A DNA stretch of 64,000 nt, taken from positions 806,001 to 870,000 of the forward strand of contig NZ_JUHG01000013.1 of assembly GCF_000799715.1 (NCBI RefSeq), read 5' to 3'. Shown here one piece after another: positions 27,666 to 35,927 of this stretch. The DNA is from Martinezella rhizogenes. Lineage in GTDB: Bacteria > Pseudomonadota > Alphaproteobacteria > Rhizobiales > Rhizobiaceae. How positions within the stretch are numbered: position 1 is the first letter of the stretch; every line of letters starts with the position of its first letter. The notes below the pieces were generated by a model. It saw only the letters and a program-made list of their open reading frames with translations. It searched no databases and was not told the origin of the DNA. A program made the position numbers and the translations under genes.

Positions 27666-28319
27666 TCAATGCCGCAGAAAACCTCGGATTTTCTTCAGGT
27701 CCCGAATGAAGGACGCGCGGCTCCTTTCCTTCTCGTCCGGCTCCCTGATCCGTAAAAGAGCCGAGGGATGAATGGTGACGAGAATGTCGAACTGTCCTTC
27801 CGGATGAAGGATGTTGCCCCGATCGCGCATCACCTTCACCTTCGAGCCGAGCAGCGACGATACGGCGGTCGCGCCGAGCGCCACCACCAGCTTCGGCCGC
27901 AAAAGCTCAAGTTCGGCGCCGAGCCACCAGGCGCAACGCTGCACCTCGCCGGCATTGGGTCTTGCGTGCAGCCGCTTCTTGCCGCGCATCTGATACTTGA
28001 AGTGCTTGACCGCATTGGTGACATAGCAGCGATCGCGGTCCACACCCGCCTCTTCAAGGCATTGATCGAGAAGGCGGCCCGCAGGACCAACGAACGGCCT
28101 GCCCGCCAGATCCTCCTTGTCGCCGGGTTGCTCACCGACAAGCACGACCTCGGCGTTTTCAGGGCCCTCGCCGAAGACCAGATGCGTCGCATTGCGATAG
28201 AGGTCGCAACGCGTGCAGGATTCGGCAGCATGCCGAAGGTCCTCGAGTGTCGCCGCGTCGGCGTGATCGCGCTTCAAAGAAGGACCGGTGTCGGGCAAAG
28301 GATGCTGTTTATCGAGCAT
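27666..28319 (-). CDS. udgX: UdgX-type uracil-DNA glycosylase (family 4-related, Fe-S)
   Basis: A 217-residue uracil-DNA glycosylase superfamily protein. Motif A is VGEQPGDKEDLAGRPFVGPAG, matching the GEQPGDxED of UdgX rather than the GExPG of ordinary family 4 enzymes. The insertion RGKKRLHARP (residues 112-121) corresponds to the KRRIH loop whose His forms a covalent bond with the abasic site in mycobacterial UdgX; here it is His118. Motif B is VTIHPSALLR. Cys35, Cys38, Cys98 and Cys129 could supply the iron-sulfur cluster. It would act in DNA repair or as a uracil-DNA crosslinker. It is unrelated in function to the neighbouring efflux genes. Confidence 0.85.
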   Translation of the reverse strand: MLDKQHPLPDTGPSLKRDHADAATLEDLRHAAESCTRCDLYRNATHLVFGEGPENAEVVLVGEQPGDKEDLAGRPFVGPAGRLLDQCLEEAGVDRDRCYVTNAVKHFKYQMRGKKRLHARPNAGEVQRCAWWLGAELELLRPKLVVALGATAVSSLLGSKVKVMRDRGNILHPEGQFDILVTIHPSALLRIREPDEKERSRASFIRDLKKIRGFLRH

Positions 28320-28406
28320 GGAAAGGCTCGCTGCGATTTGAAAGCTATTCGGTGATCAACTAACCGCCGCTCTGTTTGTTCCCCGTCGCTTTGACCAAGG
28401 CATTAG

Positions 28407-28431
28407 GGAACCCCTGCCCGTAACCATCGTT
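28407..28431 (+). promoter_or_regulatory. EcfG (general stress response) promoter
   Basis: GGAAC at 28407-28411 and CGTT at 28428-28431 are separated by exactly 16 bases. This matches the alphaproteobacterial EcfG sigma-factor consensus GGAAC-N16/17-CGTT. It lies about 38 bases upstream of a small stress-type protein gene in the right orientation. Confidence 0.65.
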
Positions 28432-28468
28432 AAGACATGACATAAGGTCACAATGACGGAGGAACGTC

Positions 28469-28822
28469 ATGAACACCGTAAGCCAAACCGACACCTACAC
28501 ACTCAGTGCTTTTTTCCTGGACGAGAATGACGCCGAGGAAGCGGCCACGGCGCTGATGGATGCCGGCATACCCAAAGATGGCATCACCATGACACCAGGC
28601 AATCGGCCCGACGTCCCGCCGATCGATCATCTCGGCTTCCTCGATGCCCTGACGGGAATTTTCTTCCATGAAGAGCAGCGCACCGCCTATGCGGAGGCGC
28701 TCGAGCGCGGCGGAACGCTGGTCACTGTTCAGATCTCTAGCGAGACCCAGCACGAGACCGCATTGAACATCCTCGCCGAGAAAGGTCAGATCGACACGGA
28801 CGAGCGGAACCGGAATGGCTGA
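28469..28822 (+). CDS. YflT-like general stress protein (small acidic)
   Basis: A 117-residue acidic protein with an alternating alpha/beta pattern: YTLSAFFLDENDAEEAATALMDAGIP, then EALERGGTLVTVQISSETQHETALNILAEKG. This resembles the ACT-like fold of YflT/general-stress-17M proteins. GGAGGAAC ends 8 bases before the ATG. It stands alone with its own EcfG-type promoter, so induction in stationary phase or under osmotic or heat stress is expected. The molecular function is unknown. Confidence 0.7.
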   Translation: MNTVSQTDTYTLSAFFLDENDAEEAATALMDAGIPKDGITMTPGNRPDVPPIDHLGFLDALTGIFFHEEQRTAYAEALERGGTLVTVQISSETQHETALNILAEKGQIDTDERNRNG

Positions 28823-28882
28823 CAGCCAAGCGCATGTCTGAAAACTCTAGCGGCGCTGCGGCAGGCCGTTTCAGCGCCGACA

Positions 28883-29365
28883 TCAAGCAGCCGTACGGTC
28901 CATCAATCGGGAGATCAACCCTTTCAGCTCCGGTTCCTCTACCCGGATGGCGGCCTCCGGCGGCGACAACCATTCCGTGGTGAGCTGCCCGGATTTCGGA
29001 AACGTGTCGGATTCGTCCTCGACCTCTAGAACATGGACGGCCACCATCGACGGCATCGCAGTCTCGGAATCAAGAACCTTCAGATACGTGTAGTAGCCAA
29101 AGGGGTTCTTCCTTGCCTTGCCTCTTATGCCAGCCTTCTCCCAGGATTTGCGCTCGGCAACCTCATGTGGTTTCAGCCCGTCGATCGCCCATCCTTTCGG
29201 AATGGTCCAGTGATGCTTCTCGCTTGTAGTGACAAGAAGGACTTCGACGGTTTCGTCGACAGCGGGGCGAATGCAGATCGCACCGATTTGTTCGGCCAGG
29301 TCGCCATGCAGCATCGTCTCGACATGGGCCGCCAGGCGGGCCAGATGGGGTTCGTTTCTGTTCAT
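28883..29365 (-). CDS. NUDIX hydrolase with an altered Nudix box
   Basis: A 160-residue NUDIX protein resembling diphosphoinositol/diadenosine polyphosphate hydrolases. QIGAICIRPA and HHWTIPKGWAIDGL lead into the Nudix box, which reads GLKPHEVAERKSWEKAGI instead of the usual Gx5Ex7REUxEExGU. Lys replaces the first Glu of REUxEE and Lys also replaces the last Glu. Metal binding could thus be weakened or shifted. It starts at 29365 and is monocistronic. It probably hydrolyses a nucleoside or inositol polyphosphate if active. Confidence 0.8.
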   Translation of the reverse strand: MNRNEPHLARLAAHVETMLHGDLAEQIGAICIRPAVDETVEVLLVTTSEKHHWTIPKGWAIDGLKPHEVAERKSWEKAGIRGKARKNPFGYYTYLKVLDSETAMPSMVAVHVLEVEDESDTFPKSGQLTTEWLSPPEAAIRVEEPELKGLISRLMDRTAA

Positions 29366-29884
29366 CGGATCTCACGGGGGTTCGTATTCGGACTATCGAT
29401 CGATTCTCGGCATTGCTTCCGACAGGGCTCCCGGCAGGAGCAAGCCTATCAAACGAAACCTGCCGTTGGCAGGGGCGGATAATCGCCAACGACAGGCTTT
29501 CAAGCCGCATGAGGAATGCGACACCTCGGCAAGCATGACACCCTTGCCTGGGTCTAAACCCCAGCCGGCGGTGTTTGTTCCCGACAAATCACAGCCATAT
29601 CGAACACTCCTGATCCTGATTTCATCGCTGTCGCGCTGAAATGTTTCCCGCACAGACACTCAATGAGGCGTCGGAATCAGCGCGCAACCGGCCGGCTGCT
29701 GTCAGGCAAACACTTCGGTCCGATAGAAGGCTGCGAACCTCCAGGACTTTGGTCCCAGATCGACTGCGACTGAAGCCTTTCTGGGCTCCGACTGAAGCCC
29801 CAGAACAGGAACAGATAAGCGCCATGGCTGTTTTGCCTATAGCTCCGTTACCCACGGACGAATAGCAAGACAAAGGAGAATATC
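29366..29884. other. Intergenic region without a convincing gene
   Basis: There are 519 bases between the NUDIX gene (minus) and the DUF1236-type gene (plus). Overlapping short frames on both strands show no domain or start signal. GGAAC at 29808-29812 followed 16 bases later by TGTT (29829-29832) is a one-mismatch EcfG-like element upstream of the DUF1236-type gene. Nothing else stands out. Confidence 0.4.
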
Positions 29885-30283
29885 ATGAAAACGAAGGTAC
29901 TTAGTATAGCGGCACTCTCTCTCGCCTTGGCAAGCGGAGTTGCTTTTGCGCAGTCGTCGACCGTCACCGGTGCGGCGGGTGGAGCAGCGACAGGTGCTGT
30001 CGTCGGCGGTCCGGTTGGAGCCGCGATCGGCGGTGTCGCGGGAGCCATTGTCGGCACAGCCATCGACCCGCCGCCGCAGAGGGTTGTCACCTATGTACGT
30101 GAGCAGCCATTGCCCGACGACGCGGTTGTCGTCAGGGAAAGAGTCGTGGTCGGCCAGCCGCTGCCGGAAACCGTTATCATCAGAAGGGTTCCGGAAAATC
30201 CGAAATACGCCTACGCCGTGGTCAACCACGAACGCGTTATCGTCGAGCCCTCGTCGCGCAAGGTGATTAGAGTTCTCGATTGA
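29885..30283 (+). CDS. DUF1236-type secreted protein with glycine-zipper
   Basis: A 132-residue exported protein. The signal MKTKVLSIAALSLALASG ends near AFAQS. A glycine/alanine-rich segment (AGGAATGAVVGGPVGAAIGG) of glycine-zipper type follows. The C-terminal part repeats a PLPDDAVVVRERVVVGQPLPETV and VIIRRVPENPKYAYAVVNHERVIVEP pattern, as in DUF1236 proteins common in rhizobia. The periplasmic or outer-membrane-associated role is unknown. AGGAG precedes the ATG, and a hairpin at 30290-30314 follows the stop. Confidence 0.78.
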   Translation: MKTKVLSIAALSLALASGVAFAQSSTVTGAAGGAATGAVVGGPVGAAIGGVAGAIVGTAIDPPPQRVVTYVREQPLPDDAVVVRERVVVGQPLPETVIIRRVPENPKYAYAVVNHERVIVEPSSRKVIRVLD

Positions 30284-30289
30284 TCGACA

Positions 30290-30314
30290 TTGGAGAGCCT
30301 GGTCGGCTCTCCAA
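30290..30314. terminator. Bidirectional hairpin terminator between convergent genes
   Basis: TTGGAGAGCC (30290-30299) and GGCTCTCCAA (30305-30314) form a perfect 10-bp stem with a 5-base loop. The hairpin lies 7 bases after the DUF1236-type stop and 22 bases from the convergent AraC gene end. There is no strong T-tract, so termination efficiency is uncertain. Confidence 0.6.
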
Positions 30315-30335
30315 TCATCCCTCTCCACGATGCCG

Positions 30336-31469
30336 TCAGAGGCCAAGCGCGCTAAGCCACCTATGGAAGGCCGGCAGTTCTTCAGCGTGTGGCGGATGTT
30401 CGATCCTGAGCTCTCCCATATGCTTGCGCACTTCGCTGGGACTATAGCCGAATTCATGAGTGAAAGCGCGGCTGAAATTCGCCGCTGAATCGAAACCAAG
30501 GTGACTGGCGATATCGATAATTCTTCGATTATTGGCGGGATCGGCAATCGCCGCGCGGGCCGCCAAAAGCCGTCTTTTGCGGATATAGTTCAAAACGCCA
30601 CCCGAGGTTTGGAATAGCTCATAGAGCCTGGTGCGCGAAATCGCTAGCTCACGGCTCAAAGTTTCAGGCGTCAGATCCTCTGAGCCCAGATTATTTTGGA
30701 TAAAGCGCCGGGCTCGCGTCATCAGCCCGATTTGGGAAGTTTGGTCGTTGATCACATGGCAATCCACCAGTGATGCGATGCTATGGAACACCATCTCCCG
30801 AAGCTGGCTCCTCACACCCGGCAGATCATCCTTTGTCAAGCGACCGAGGTTCGCCTCGAGGAAAGCGACATAATCAGAGAGAAGCTTTACCCGCGCGCCG
30901 CTGAAAACAACATTGCTGCTAGCGCCCGGCAATCCGCCCCGGTCGGCAAACAGATCATATGGCAGGATCAAAGTGACCGATTCCGCGCTCAGGGTACGTC
31001 CGTAAAAGGGATAACCGAGCGTACGGATCTCCATCATGCCAGGCTCGTTTTCCGCAACTCGTCCGTCAACGTTAGTCCATGTTTTTCCGGAGCGCAGAAA
31101 CGTGATCTGCCAATGATCGATGGAGCTAAAGCGCACTTTATCAGCCGAGCGCTCGTAGCTGAAAGCCGGCGTGTCTTGCTGGACAAACAACACGCCTTCA
31201 AGATTCCAAACGGTCTGATTGACCGAAAAATAGTCATCAAGTTTGACATTCTCCGGCAAGCGCATGTCAATCAGCGGCGCCATGCGGTCCTGCCACGCTG
31301 GAAACTGTTGACCCGGCCCCAGATCCCGGGTCGAAAACGGCAACGAAACCAGCTCAGGCGCTTCCTTGGTTCCGCTGCAGAGCGGCGCCTGGGATGATAT
31401 ACGCGGCCACCGACGCCTTTCTACAAACGTTGGTTGTTCGCAGGAAGCATCAGCTTTGTTCCACATCAT
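30336..31469 (-). CDS. AraC-family regulator with PilZ-like RxxxR motif (CuxR paralogue)
   Basis: A 377-residue AraC regulator. The C-terminal double helix-turn-helix reads LTPETLSRELAISRTRLYELF then RRIIDIASHLGFDSAANFSRAFTHEFGYSPSEV; the N-terminal two-thirds is a cupin-like sensing domain (FSTRDLGPGQQF to LILPYDLF). Near the N-terminus ERRRWPR gives RxxxR at Arg19-Arg23. S. meliloti CuxR uses such a PilZ-like motif to bind c-di-GMP. The start at 31469 has AAAGG 8 nt upstream; the frame is open to 31550. It is clearly paralogous to the regulator at 40341-41531 and lies downstream of the polysaccharide cluster. Its target genes are unknown. Confidence 0.85.
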   Translation of the reverse strand: MMWNKADASCEQPTFVERRRWPRISSQAPLCSGTKEAPELVSLPFSTRDLGPGQQFPAWQDRMAPLIDMRLPENVKLDDYFSVNQTVWNLEGVLFVQQDTPAFSYERSADKVRFSSIDHWQITFLRSGKTWTNVDGRVAENEPGMMEIRTLGYPFYGRTLSAESVTLILPYDLFADRGGLPGASSNVVFSGARVKLLSDYVAFLEANLGRLTKDDLPGVRSQLREMVFHSIASLVDCHVINDQTSQIGLMTRARRFIQNNLGSEDLTPETLSRELAISRTRLYELFQTSGGVLNYIRKRRLLAARAAIADPANNRRIIDIASHLGFDSAANFSRAFTHEFGYSPSEVRKHMGELRIEHPPHAEELPAFHRWLSALGL

Positions 31470-31984
31470 TGTGGTGGCCTTTCGACAATATTCTGAAAGT
31501 TGTCTGATCGTAATGACTACATTTTCTCCAACTACTGGATATGGATCCAATAGATGTGCAAGACCAAACAGTTAAGGAGGGAAATAACCTTGGCGCGGAG
31601 AACAGTTTCTTTCCTGAATACCTAGATTGATACCCGAGCATCCCAAAACAGCCTGAATCTGCTTGCATTGCCCCCTTCGGAAAGGGGGCAGAGAGACACA
31701 TAGAAAACCACCCGTACTGTGTCCTGGGAAAATGAGTTCTGTCTGAATGCAACGCATCGGCAGAAGAGTTCGCGAAAGCAAAGGGCGCCCGACCGAAGGT
31801 TCTGGGCAGCGATCGCAAGTTGAGCACGTTTAACGCCCTTAAGGATGGCATTGTTGCAGACCTTAGCCTGGAAATTGCAACAAATAATTAAGCAGAATTC
31901 CTTAAGATTTTCAAGGTGATTATGACGAAATCTAAATGCTTTTCGTCAGAAATTACTCATCGCAACGATCACAGGAAGTAAATT
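31470..31984. other. Intergenic region upstream of two divergent genes
   Basis: This 515-base region separates the AraC-type regulator (minus) and a small secreted protein gene (plus). It must contain promoters for both. Base composition becomes AT-rich toward 31860-31984. Minus-strand open frames here have no recognisable product. No operator repeat was identified with confidence. Confidence 0.4.
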
Positions 31985-32305
31985 ATGAAGTTTAATCGGA
32001 ATCTCTATAATTCGCACTATAGTCGAAGCCTATTGAAATTGCCGGCTATGACTTTAGGGGCATTGGCAATTTCTGTAACTCTACTTAGCAGCGCAAATGC
32101 ATCCGACTTAAGGCAGCCGGAAAAGAAAACCATAGAGCTATACATGAAGAAATATCAGAGAAATCAAACTTTCTTCTATAGTGGAAACAAAATGGAGAGA
32201 AAAGTCAGGGTTTCGTCGGCAGAATATTTCAAGGGTGCTCCCTATATCTGCACACCAAGCGGATTTGGACGAACATCGCACTGCTATGCCCGCAGCACAT
32301 ATTGA
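31985..32305 (+). CDS. Small secreted hypothetical protein, AT-rich gene
   Basis: A 106-residue protein with an N-terminal hydrophobic stretch LPAMTLGALAISVTLLSSANA and probable cleavage before SDLRQPEK. The mature part of about 64 residues is basic (KKTIELYMKKYQRNQ) and has two Cys (YICTPS and HCYAR), suggesting one disulfide. ACAGGAAGT precedes the ATG. The gene uses noticeably more A/T codons than its neighbours, which hints at separate acquisition. It lies between an AraC regulator and apsH2, facing the latter. No family recognised. Confidence 0.6.
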   Translation: MKFNRNLYNSHYSRSLLKLPAMTLGALAISVTLLSSANASDLRQPEKKTIELYMKKYQRNQTFFYSGNKMERKVRVSSAEYFKGAPYICTPSGFGRTSHCYARSTY

Positions 32306-32312
32306 TGCGAAT

Positions 32313-32331
32313 ATGAGCGCTTGCTGCTCAT
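32313..32331. terminator. Weak hairpin after the small secreted protein gene
   Basis: ATGAGC (32313-32318) and GCTCAT (32326-32331) can pair with a 7-base loop shortly after the stop at 32305. There is no T-tract. It is also downstream of the convergent apsH2-like gene, so it may serve both. Confidence 0.35.
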
Positions 32332-32438
32332 TCGAGAAACGGAAATAGGGGCTGCTATCTTAGACAGCGGCTGTGCGAATTGACGACTGGCAATTTGCTT
32401 CCGCGCTTCGCTATAGCCCCTATTCCGGCATCCGTTCT

Positions 32439-32939
32439 TCAACTGGGCAGATGTTTGCTGACATAATTGCCCCGTCGCAATTTGCGGACCTCATCATCAT
32501 GCTTGAGCGGATTGTGCCGGAACACATACCATTTTCCGCTCGATGCCCGCTTCTGATAGATGACCCCCGCTTTCTCACGATGCAGAAAGCAGGAAACGTT
32601 CTGTGTGGCAGTTTTCTTGCTGTACCACAGAGCCTTCATGCAGAGTTTGCCTGAGTTGGACGTATGCCAGTTGCCCTTTGCGTAAGACTTTTGGGCACCC
32701 GTACGCGACCATGCGACGAAATGATTTCGGTCTTTTGAGAAAAACCCAGCACCATTCTTCCATACCCAGGAGCGCCCCACATAGAGCCTATGTAACTCGG
32801 CGGCGCTCATTGGGGCTGCCTTGCTGGCCGCGCGGGCGATTACCCGATCGGTTTGTTGTTGTGTTGCTGCGCTGGCTGTCCCGAATAACAGCAACGTCGA
32901 AAGCGCAGCATTCAAGATGACGAAACGGAACGAAGACAT
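32439..32939 (-). CDS. apsH2: DUF995 secreted protein (ApsH2-like)
   Basis: A 166-residue exported protein of the DUF995 family. The signal peptide is FRFVILNAALSTLLLFGTASA. PMSAAELHRLYVGRSWVWKNGAGFF is the conserved opening, followed by FVAWS, GNWHTSNSGKLCMKALWY and a Cys pair (LCMKA, VSCFLHR), then a YQKRASSGKWYVFRH ending. ATG 32939 is chosen over an in-frame GTG at 32951 because GGAA is well spaced. It closes the minus-strand polysaccharide operon. Its position matches apsH2 of the S. meliloti uxs1-uxe-apsS-apsH1-apsE-apsH2 cluster; biochemical function unknown. Confidence 0.8.
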   Translation of the reverse strand: MSSFRFVILNAALSTLLLFGTASAATQQQTDRVIARAASKAAPMSAAELHRLYVGRSWVWKNGAGFFSKDRNHFVAWSRTGAQKSYAKGNWHTSNSGKLCMKALWYSKKTATQNVSCFLHREKAGVIYQKRASSGKWYVFRHNPLKHDDEVRKLRRGNYVSKHLPS

Positions 32940-32971
32940 TTTTGTTTCCACTTCAGCTGTTTACCGCGGGA

Positions 32972-33919
32972 TCAATTCACGAGAGGGCTGGCAACGACAC
33001 GCCAATCCGGCCGACCCAAGCCATCCGGCCACGGATAGACTTCACGGTCGTTAAAATAGACGACTGCTGCCATGTCTGGGAATTCGGTGTGCGGCTTGCT
33101 GGCTTCCTCAGCCCAGGAGCGATTGTAAGCGTCATTTCCCTGATAGCCCAGTTCGGCGATGACGATCGGCTTTCCAAACCCCTTAACCCGATCATAACCC
33201 GGTTTGGTCGCTTCCACGAAAGTCGAGTCGCGTCCAAGTTTTTTCTGATCGAATGGCTGGTAGCCGAAGACCGAAAGCCCGACGACATCAACGTACCGAT
33301 CGCCTGGATAGTAAGCTTCAAGTCCCTCCTTCCCCATTGGGGACCACATATATTTCGCGGATGGAAGATACTGGCGACATACCGTGATGGCATGCCGATA
33401 AGCCTTCACATAACCCTCTGGTTTCCAGTAGGCCCAGGTGAATTGCCCGTTTTTTTCATCCATTTCCTGAGCCCAGCGGATGCTGACGGGGCTCTGGAGT
33501 TTAGCCGCTGCCGAACAAACCGCGGCCATGTTGGCATCGTAGCGACCGGCCAGAATCCCGCTCAAAAGATCCTCGGGGGTTACGCGCCAGTCACGCGCCC
33601 AAGACCAGGGTTCAATCGTGATCAACAGTGACCGTCCGCGCGTGCGCGCATAGGCATCCGCTGTGTTGAGAGTTGCGAGATCGACATCTTCCCAGGCAAG
33701 GAAAAGATGCTCGATCTTCGGATTATGGTCGTTGGCAAAATCCCCATTTGGATCATAGGCACCCGAAGCAAGCGATTGTGGGGTGATGATCGGTCTCTTG
33801 TCATGGAACATGTTTTGGGTCTCGGCCTTTGCTTCAAGGACGTTACTGGCAGTATAAGCTGCTCCGCAAATAGCGGCGGTGCAGAGCATAGCTGCCGTCA
33901 GTTTGGATATGGTTTTCAT
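32972..33919 (-). CDS. apsE: Secreted GH26-like glycoside hydrolase (ApsE-like)
   Basis: A 315-residue exported TIM-barrel glycoside hydrolase resembling family 26. The signal runs through AAICGAAYTASNVLEAKAE. RWAQEMDE places the probable acid/base at Glu152, IVIAELGYQG places the nucleophile at Glu256, and FLAWEDVD, LLITIEPW and YMWSP are barrel-strand motifs. It overlaps the upstream DUF995 gene by 4 bases (ATGA). A hydrolase within a synthase operon usually trims, releases or edits the nascent chain. The order matches apsE of the APS cluster. Linkage specificity is unknown. Confidence 0.82.
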   Translation of the reverse strand: MKTISKLTAAMLCTAAICGAAYTASNVLEAKAETQNMFHDKRPIITPQSLASGAYDPNGDFANDHNPKIEHLFLAWEDVDLATLNTADAYARTRGRSLLITIEPWSWARDWRVTPEDLLSGILAGRYDANMAAVCSAAAKLQSPVSIRWAQEMDEKNGQFTWAYWKPEGYVKAYRHAITVCRQYLPSAKYMWSPMGKEGLEAYYPGDRYVDVVGLSVFGYQPFDQKKLGRDSTFVEATKPGYDRVKGFGKPIVIAELGYQGNDAYNRSWAEEASKPHTEFPDMAAVVYFNDREVYPWPDGLGRPDWRVVASPLVN

Positions 33920-34476
33920 TGGATTATCTCCTTCTTTTGCTCGGTCTTGCCCGTGCTCAAGGTGGCTTTCACGACACCTAGTCGCTGCGAAACCAGGTCA
34001 TCAGCGACCAGCTTCTCGGCCTCATCGGCTTTTTGGGCGACGGCATGACGGAATACGAACCAAGCCCCATTCGGCTCACGCCTTTGGTAAATGGTTCCGT
34101 TGCTAACTTGATGGACAAAGCAGGTTTTTGCCGGGAACTTGCCGTTTGTCGCATGCCAGGCCGCCACCAAACATAGGCGACCCGTATCGGTTACTGTCCA
34201 ACGGCCCTCGGCCCAGGACTGACCTCCTGCTCCATCGACCCAGGCGAAAAACCGGCGATCCGCATCCTGCATTCGCCCTGCGCCATCGGCCCACTGCCAA
34301 GTCTTGTCGCGATAAAACACATAGAGCTCACCCGCCGTCATGGGTCGAGCGCTTGTCGGTAGCTTGACATCGACCTTGGCGGCGGCATTGCTCGACGCGG
34401 CAAGCCCGAACGCGATGGCAATGGCCAGCGCGGGCGCACAAGCGAGGCGGGTGGCTTTGTTGTTCGATGGCTTCAT
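33916..34476 (-). CDS. apsH1: DUF995 secreted protein (ApsH1-like)
   Basis: A 186-residue DUF995 protein, paralogous to the one at 32439-32939. The signal is LACAPALAIAIAFGLAASSNAAA. The conserved core reads RPMTAGELYVFYRDKTWQWADGAGRM, FFAWVDGAGGQSWAEGRWTV, GRLCLVAAWH, TCFVHQV and RREPNGAWFVFRHAV. It overlaps both neighbours by 4 bases, so translation is coupled from ugd through to apsE. Two DUF995 proteins flank the hydrolase, which suggests a periplasmic complex or paired roles in polymer export; inference only. Confidence 0.8.
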   Translation of the reverse strand: MKPSNNKATRLACAPALAIAIAFGLAASSNAAAKVDVKLPTSARPMTAGELYVFYRDKTWQWADGAGRMQDADRRFFAWVDGAGGQSWAEGRWTVTDTGRLCLVAAWHATNGKFPAKTCFVHQVSNGTIYQRREPNGAWFVFRHAVAQKADEAEKLVADDLVSQRLGVVKATLSTGKTEQKKEIIQ

Positions 34477-35894
34477 TTTTGTTCCTCCCGTACAGCAACC
34501 GAGGCAGCTTTTGCCGCTGTTATGTTGACCGCCCGTAGGATACTGGTCCTCCGCCTCGCGGTGTTCTGAATGTCGCTCTCTGCGACAGTCGACCGGCCAA
34601 TGGTCGAAACTTGGAACCCAAGCTGTTCGGCAGCATCGGCATTTAAAGCGCTTCTAAGATCGATGAGAATCGGTTGGCGCATGCTCTGCTTGAGCTGAAC
34701 CAGATCGATTTTCTTGATGGTTTCCCATTCCGTGATAACGACAACGGCGTCGGCGTTCCTCGCGCATTCATAGGGGTCATCACAGAAGTCGACGTCGTCG
34801 AGGATTTTTGCGGCATTCTCGATGCCGACAGGGTCATAGGCACGGATGCGGCCGCCGAAACGTTGCAACGCTTCGATCAGTGGCACGGAGGGTGCTTCGC
34901 GCATGTCATCGGTATCGGGTTTGAACGTGAGACCGAGGATAGCGATAGTCAGACCGTCTATGTCGTTGCCAAGAGCTTCCATCACTTTCAGCGCCATGCG
35001 CCGCTTGCGTGCCTCGTTGGCGCTGACGGTCTCCTCCACAATGCGAAGAGCTACCCCATGATCCTGCGCTGTGCGCAGAAGCGCCAGCGTATCCTTTGGA
35101 AAACAGGAGCCGCCATAACCAGGCCCGGCCGTGAGGAAGCTTGTCCCGATACGCTTGTCGAGCCCAATGCCGAGCGCCAGCTCGTTTACATCGCTGCCCA
35201 CCTGTTCGCAAAGATCGGCCAACTCATTGATGAAGGTGATCTTGGTCGCCAGAAATGCGTTCGCCGCATATTTGATCAGCTCCGCGGTACGTCGCATGGT
35301 GATGAGAACCGGCGTGTTTTGCAGCGCGATCGGGCCATCATAGAGTTCGATAAGACGCTTGGACGCGCGCTCGTCCTCGACACCGATCACAACACGGTCC
35401 GGCGCCAGGAAATCGCTGACTGCGACGCCTTCGCGTAGGAATTCCGGATTGGAGGCAACAGAGAACGTGCCGGCTTTGCGGACAGAACCAATGATCTTCT
35501 GCACCACGTCCCCCGTGCCGACGGGCACGGTCGATTTGACCACCACAACCGTATTGTCCGCGATCAACGGCGCAAGTTCGCGCGCTGCCGAATAGACAAA
35601 GGAAAGATCCGCATCTCCATGATCGGCGCGCGGCGGCGTGCCGACGGCGATGAAAACAACCGCGGCTCCATCCACCGCTTCGATCAGGTTGCAGGTGAAA
35701 TCAAGTCGTCCCGAGGCATAATTGCGCTCGACCAATTCGTCGAGTTCGGGCTCGTAGATCGGCATCCTGCCCTCTCGGAGGTCTGCAATCTTCCGCACAT
35801 TCTTATCCACACAGACAACAGTATTGCCCCATTCGGCAAAGCATGTGCCGCTGACCAAGCCCACATATCCGGTTCCAATAACAGCTATCTTCAT
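34473..35894 (-). CDS. ugd: UDP-glucose 6-dehydrogenase
   Basis: A 473-residue NAD-dependent enzyme that oxidises UDP-glucose to UDP-glucuronate. The N-terminal Rossmann motif is MKIAVIGTGYVGLVSGTCFAEWG. The catalytic Cys is Cys264 in GPGYGGSCFPKDTLALL, and the C-terminal UDP-binding domain includes LGLTFKPDTDDMREAPS. About 40 extra residues follow the usual end of the family (from around IGRSTVAESDIQNTARR). In this operon it supplies UDP-GlcA to the UXS enzyme. As I recall the S. meliloti APS operon, ugd is not a member, so its presence here is a difference. Confidence 0.93.
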   Translation of the reverse strand: MKIAVIGTGYVGLVSGTCFAEWGNTVVCVDKNVRKIADLREGRMPIYEPELDELVERNYASGRLDFTCNLIEAVDGAAVVFIAVGTPPRADHGDADLSFVYSAARELAPLIADNTVVVVKSTVPVGTGDVVQKIIGSVRKAGTFSVASNPEFLREGVAVSDFLAPDRVVIGVEDERASKRLIELYDGPIALQNTPVLITMRRTAELIKYAANAFLATKITFINELADLCEQVGSDVNELALGIGLDKRIGTSFLTAGPGYGGSCFPKDTLALLRTAQDHGVALRIVEETVSANEARKRRMALKVMEALGNDIDGLTIAILGLTFKPDTDDMREAPSVPLIEALQRFGGRIRAYDPVGIENAAKILDDVDFCDDPYECARNADAVVVITEWETIKKIDLVQLKQSMRQPILIDLRSALNADAAEQLGFQVSTIGRSTVAESDIQNTARRRTSILRAVNITAAKAASVAVREEQK

Positions 35895-35927
35895 CTGCGT
35901 TCGCGCCAGCGGCGCCCTTCCCTGTTA

